Of a stretch of DNA of 64,000 nt, positions 61,189 through 64,000 are shown one piece after another. The stretch is from Flavobacteriaceae bacterium (lineage in GTDB: Bacteria > Bacteroidota > Bacteroidia > Flavobacteriales > Flavobacteriaceae), in NCBI GenBank assembly GCA_947448525.1, contig CANFNV010000002.1, positions 1-64,000 on the forward strand, in the 5' to 3' direction. Below the pieces are notes generated by a model. That model made no database searches. It worked only from the letters and a program-made list of their open reading frames with translations, and had not been told where the DNA came from. Within the stretch, counting starts at the first letter, position 1. Each line of letters starts with the position of its first letter. The position numbers were made by a program, and so were the translations under genes.

Positions 61189-62669
61189 TATTTTGCTTTT
61201 CGTTTGATGATTCTTAATAATGTTTCTTTTTCGCTGTAATATATGAAATATAAAAATATAGCTAATAATAGAACTTTCACATAGTAATTTTCTCTAATAG
61301 TTGGTATGTAAAAAGATATTGCTGAAAATAAAATGCTTAATGTCAAATAGCCAAAAATTCGTTTCATATCATAAGGAATTGGATATTCTTTTTTACCTAA
61401 TGAATAAGATATCAACATCATGCATCCATAAGCCGCAATTGTTGCGATAGCAGAACCCATATAACTAATTAGTGGAATAAGTAAAAAATTGAAAAGCAAT
61501 GTTACTACAGCTCCAACTAAAGAAATATAAGCCCCAATTTTAGTTTTATCAATCAACTTATACCAAACCGATAAATTGGTGTAAATACCGAGAAAGAAAT
61601 TAGCAAAAACTATTAATGGAACTACTTTCATTGCAGACCAATAACTTGGATTTGGAATTAAAATTATCTTTAATAAATCGGCAAAAACAATAACCGAAAG
61701 TGATATAAATGATCCAAAAATTACAAAATATTTAGTTATTGTAGCATACGTTTGTGGAGCGTTTTCATTGCTTGCATGGCTAAAGAAGAAAGGCTCAATT
61801 CCCATGGTATAAGCAGTTCTAAAAAGAACCATGAACAACCCTAGTTTATAGCAAGCAGCATAAGTTCCAACTTCAGATTTTGCAATAGTAGCAGGTAATA
61901 AATCGCTTAATAAAATTTTATCAAAATGTTCATTTATGGCAAAAGCAATTCCTGCAAAAAGAATAGGCAAACCGTAATTCATCATTTTTTTCCAAAGAAG
62001 CTTATCAATTCGCCAATTTATCTTCAAATAATGAGGCGACAAAACAATAAATGTTAATAGACTTGCAATGATGTTTGCTATAAATACATATCCAACTTGG
62101 AAATTTTCTCTGTAAATAGTTGCAAAAAAACCATTCGGATTTGATGGAGCAATTTTTGGTAAATAAAGCAAAAAGAAAAAATTTAATGCTAAATTAACTA
62201 AGACATTTCCAATTTTAATAGTAGCATATCTAATCGGTCGTTGGTTGGCACGAAGTTTTGAGAAAGGAATAACTACTATAGAATCAAGTACTAATATCCA
62301 AATCGAAAATGTAATGTATTGAACATCTACATTGGCAAAATGAGCAATTGATTTTCTAAATATCATTGCAACAAAAAGAAAAATAATAGAAGTCCAAAAA
62401 ATTGAAATTGTTGAAGTTGTAATTACTTTTTTCTTATCTGATTCGGAATTATAAAATCTAAAAAAAGCGGTTTCAAATCCATAAGAAAGCAGAACGTTTA
62501 AAAAAACCATGTACGACATTACGATTGTTAAATCTCCGTATTCTGCTGGATTTGGCATCACATCAGGATTTGTATAAAGTCGTACTAAAAAGAAACTCAA
62601 CATACGAGGAAGCACCATTGCTAATCCGTAAATTGCTGTTTGTTTGAAAAGATTTTTATATAAACTCAA
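61188..62669 (-). CDS. Wzx-like oligosaccharide flippase
   Basis: A 493-aa protein with about 14 membrane helices of the MOP superfamily. The opening [33 protein letters not shown] is typical for polysaccharide-export flippases, which flip lipid-linked oligosaccharides. The start codon is TTG (62669); no in-frame ATG precedes it before a stop, and family similarity begins at the TTG, so TTG initiation is likely. It overlaps dut by one base. Confidence 0.92.
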   Translation of the reverse strand: MSLYKNLFKQTAIYGLAMVLPRMLSFFLVRLYTNPDVMPNPAEYGDLTIVMSYMVFLNVLLSYGFETAFFRFYNSESDKKKVITTSTISIFWTSIIFLFVAMIFRKSIAHFANVDVQYITFSIWILVLDSIVVIPFSKLRANQRPIRYATIKIGNVLVNLALNFFFLLYLPKIAPSNPNGFFATIYRENFQVGYVFIANIIASLLTFIVLSPHYLKINWRIDKLLWKKMMNYGLPILFAGIAFAINEHFDKILLSDLLPATIAKSEVGTYAACYKLGLFMVLFRTAYTMGIEPFFFSHASNENAPQTYATITKYFVIFGSFISLSVIVFADLLKIILIPNPSYWSAMKVVPLIVFANFFLGIYTNLSVWYKLIDKTKIGAYISLVGAVVTLLFNFLLIPLISYMGSAIATIAAYGCMMLISYSLGKKEYPIPYDMKRIFGYLTLSILFSAISFYIPTIRENYYVKVLLLAIFLYFIYYSEKETLLRIIKRKAK

Positions 62670-62719
62670 GGTAGTTTTTATTTATTGTGAAACAAAAATA
62701 GTTATTATATTGATGTAAT

Positions 62720-62745
62720 TAAAAAAGAGTCAACAAATGTTGACT
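62720..62745 (-). terminator. Terminator downstream of the SDR-like gene
   Basis: On the minus strand an 8-bp stem AGTCAACA / TGTTGACT with a 2-base nominal loop runs into CTTTTTT. It lies about 90 bases after the stop of the 62837-63679 gene and separates it from the flippase gene. Confidence 0.75.
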
Positions 62746-62836
62746 AGTAACTTAGTTTATTTTTTAAATGTTCCATAAATAGAAAAAATCGCCAATAATA
62801 AATTTGACGAACCTTACAAATAATCATAAGTAAACA

Positions 62837-63679
62837 CTACAATTTTTTTTTGAATGTATAATTCAAAATAGTTTCTGCTTTAACACTAGTAACTAATTTA
62901 CCAACGGAAGATTTGTTTTCATTAAATTCGGGCAAAGGCAAATGGAATTCAATGGCTTTTTGAGTGTAGTATTCTTTTCGTGAAGGATGAAACGGGTTGA
63001 CTGCGTTGAAGGTTGCGTTAAAATCATTATTTTCAAAACGATCTTTTCCTTTTTCAATAATGGATTTTATTATCCCAATACAATCATCTTGATGAATCAA
63101 ATTAATGGGTGCCTCTGGATTTTCAATGTTGGTTTTTCCTGCCAAAAATGTAATAGGATGTCGGTCTTCACCAATCAATCCACCAAAACGAATAACCGTT
63201 GTTTGAAAATTTGAATGGTTTTGCAAAAGGTGTTCTGCTTCTAACAATTGTTTTCCGCTTTCGGTATTGGGTTCTGGAATATCCAATTCAGTCACACTTT
63301 TTGAAATTAAGTTCATGTCTTGATAAACTGAAGTCGAACTTACAAAAATGACTTTTGTAATACCAGCTTTTATAATAAATGGGATTAAATTTTTAATTTT
63401 TTCAACAAAATTTTCATTAGAATCTCCCCGTAAATTGGGCGGAATATCAATAACTAAAAGTTGTGAATTACTTAAAAAATTTTCAATAGAAGTTATTGTT
63501 TCCTCCAAAACTACCTCAGCACTCAAGGAGATCATAAAAGGATTTATTCCTGATTTTTCCAAAATGGAAATTTTCTCTTTTGAAGTTGTAGATCCATTTA
63601 TAGAAAAACCATTTGCTATTAATGATTTTGCCAAGGGTAATCCCAACCAACCACAACCTAAAATGCTAATTTGTTTCAT
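62837..63679 (-). CDS. NAD(P)-binding SDR/epimerase-like protein (YeeZ type)
   Basis: A 280-aa Rossmann protein with a short-chain-dehydrogenase/epimerase-like layout: ISILGCGWLGLPLAKSLI at the start (GxGxxG), LLVIDIPPNLRG, VIFVSSTSVYQ (the SxxxY-type catalytic stretch), VIRFGGLIGEDRHP and LIHQDDCIG. This pattern is typical of the YeeZ-like group of NAD-dependent epimerase/dehydratase proteins. The substrate is not known. Followed by a terminator and transcribed apart from the flippase gene. Confidence 0.85.
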   Translation of the reverse strand: MKQISILGCGWLGLPLAKSLIANGFSINGSTTSKEKISILEKSGINPFMISLSAEVVLEETITSIENFLSNSQLLVIDIPPNLRGDSNENFVEKIKNLIPFIIKAGITKVIFVSSTSVYQDMNLISKSVTELDIPEPNTESGKQLLEAEHLLQNHSNFQTTVIRFGGLIGEDRHPITFLAGKTNIENPEAPINLIHQDDCIGIIKSIIEKGKDRFENNDFNATFNAVNPFHPSRKEYYTQKAIEFHLPLPEFNENKSSVGKLVTSVKAETILNYTFKKKL

Positions 63680-63751
63680 TTTTTAAAACGTATTTTGAAG
63701 TCATTACCACATCTTGTATTGCGCCCATAGAATAACTGAAGTTTTAACTTC

Positions 63752-64000
63752 TTAATATTCTTTTTGAACCAACAGAATATAATCGTCTTCTAAATTTCTA
63801 TAGCCCTCATCGTAAACAAAATAATAAGTATTGCCTGTATTTGTGTTTAAAATATTGGTAAAATATTCGAAATCAAATCCTTTACTTAATAGTTTGGTTT
63901 TAGTAATTTTTGTCTTGCCTTCTGGATTTGCCTCAGCCAAAATACGATAATTTTTACGCAATTTGTTGTTTACATTGCGCATGTAATTTGTGCTGTCTTT
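63752..64000 (-). CDS. Unknown protein, C-terminal end (5' end outside window)
   Basis: The track begins at an internal Met (63982), but the frame is open to the window edge (KDSTNYMRNVNN...), so this is the last 82 residues of a longer gene. The visible part (YRILAEANPEGKTK, LLSKGFDFEYFTNIL, GNTYYFVYDEGYRNLEDDYILLVQ) looks beta-rich and ends at a TAA. I do not recognise the family. Confidence 0.7.
   Translation of the reverse strand, partial: KDSTNYMRNVNNKLRKNYRILAEANPEGKTKITKTKLLSKGFDFEYFTNILNTNTGNTYYFVYDEGYRNLEDDYILLVQKEY

Noticed and set aside
1-64000. CRISPR arrays, phage, transposons, toxin-antitoxin or restriction systems
   Set aside because: No direct-repeat/spacer array, no integrase, transposase, methylase or nuclease pair recognised in any frame of the track.

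Overview
The window looks like an AT-rich core-genome segment from a member of the Flavobacteriaceae, most like Flavobacterium. The evidence is the Bacteroidetes promoter pattern (TTTG, about 19-20 bases, TAnnTTTG) upstream of several genes, the rplM-rpsI-rpsB order, a fused MurF-alanine racemase, a b558-type sdhCAB operon, carboxypeptidase-regulatory TonB receptors, DUF5689 and DUF4292 lipoproteins, and scarce Shine-Dalgarno sites. I see no phage, transposase, integrase, CRISPR array or rRNA. One tRNA is present, tRNA-Gln(TTG).

Layout. 1-1.4 kb: ribosomal proteins S2 (cut by the window edge), S9 and L13. 1.7-7.3 kb: a LacI-type regulator, polA with all three domains intact, a membrane metallophosphoesterase and a cysteine-less thioredoxin-fold protein. 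7.3-11.2 kb: a NodB-type deacetylase and a DUF2723 (TMEM260/GT117-like) membrane glycosyltransferase. 11.4-15.5 kb: an orphan promoter, tRNA-Gln with promoter and terminator, an S9 peptidase, and a FAD oxidoreductase joined without a gap to mtgA. 15.5-18.2 kb: a TonB receptor with a small His/Cys-rich protein, likely a metal-uptake pair. 18.2-24.3 kb: asd, murF-alr, tdk, an unknown acidic protein and rsmI. 24.4-30.7 kb: recJ, a PP2A-like phosphatase, a PhnA-domain protein, a decayed stretch (TPR pseudogene, 50-aa membrane ORF, intergenic repeats), an alpha/beta hydrolase and a proline peptidase. 31-37.5 kb: sdhCAB and a GH92 alpha-mannosidase. 37.7-45.2 kb: an Ig-like lipoprotein, comF, glyS, an ALDH7-type dehydrogenase, 3-hydroxyanthranilate dioxygenase and a secreted EEP-family nuclease-like protein. 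45.3-50.2 kb: a TonB receptor operon with two surface lipoproteins. 50.3-56.1 kb: a queuosine-precursor transporter, tag, plsC, trpS, dprA, an HU-TM-SPOR protein and an acyl-CoA thioesterase. 56.1-64 kb: a minus-strand envelope cluster (SDR protein, Wzx-like flippase, dut, sugar nucleotidyltransferase, TPR protein, DUF4292 lipoprotein, EnvC-like LytM protein), ending in a cut unknown gene.

Most of this is housekeeping: translation, replication and repair, cell wall, TCA cycle and respiration. I did not find a convincing undescribed defence or mobile system. The best leads are the secreted EEP protein facing a TonB receptor/DUF5689 operon, the HU-like domain tied across the membrane to a peptidoglycan-binding SPOR domain, the His/Cys-rich protein paired with a TonB receptor, several genes whose -7 box sits directly against the ATG (possible leaderless mRNAs), and two short orphan transcribed-looking elements. 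Functions rest on motif recognition by eye; no database search was run.
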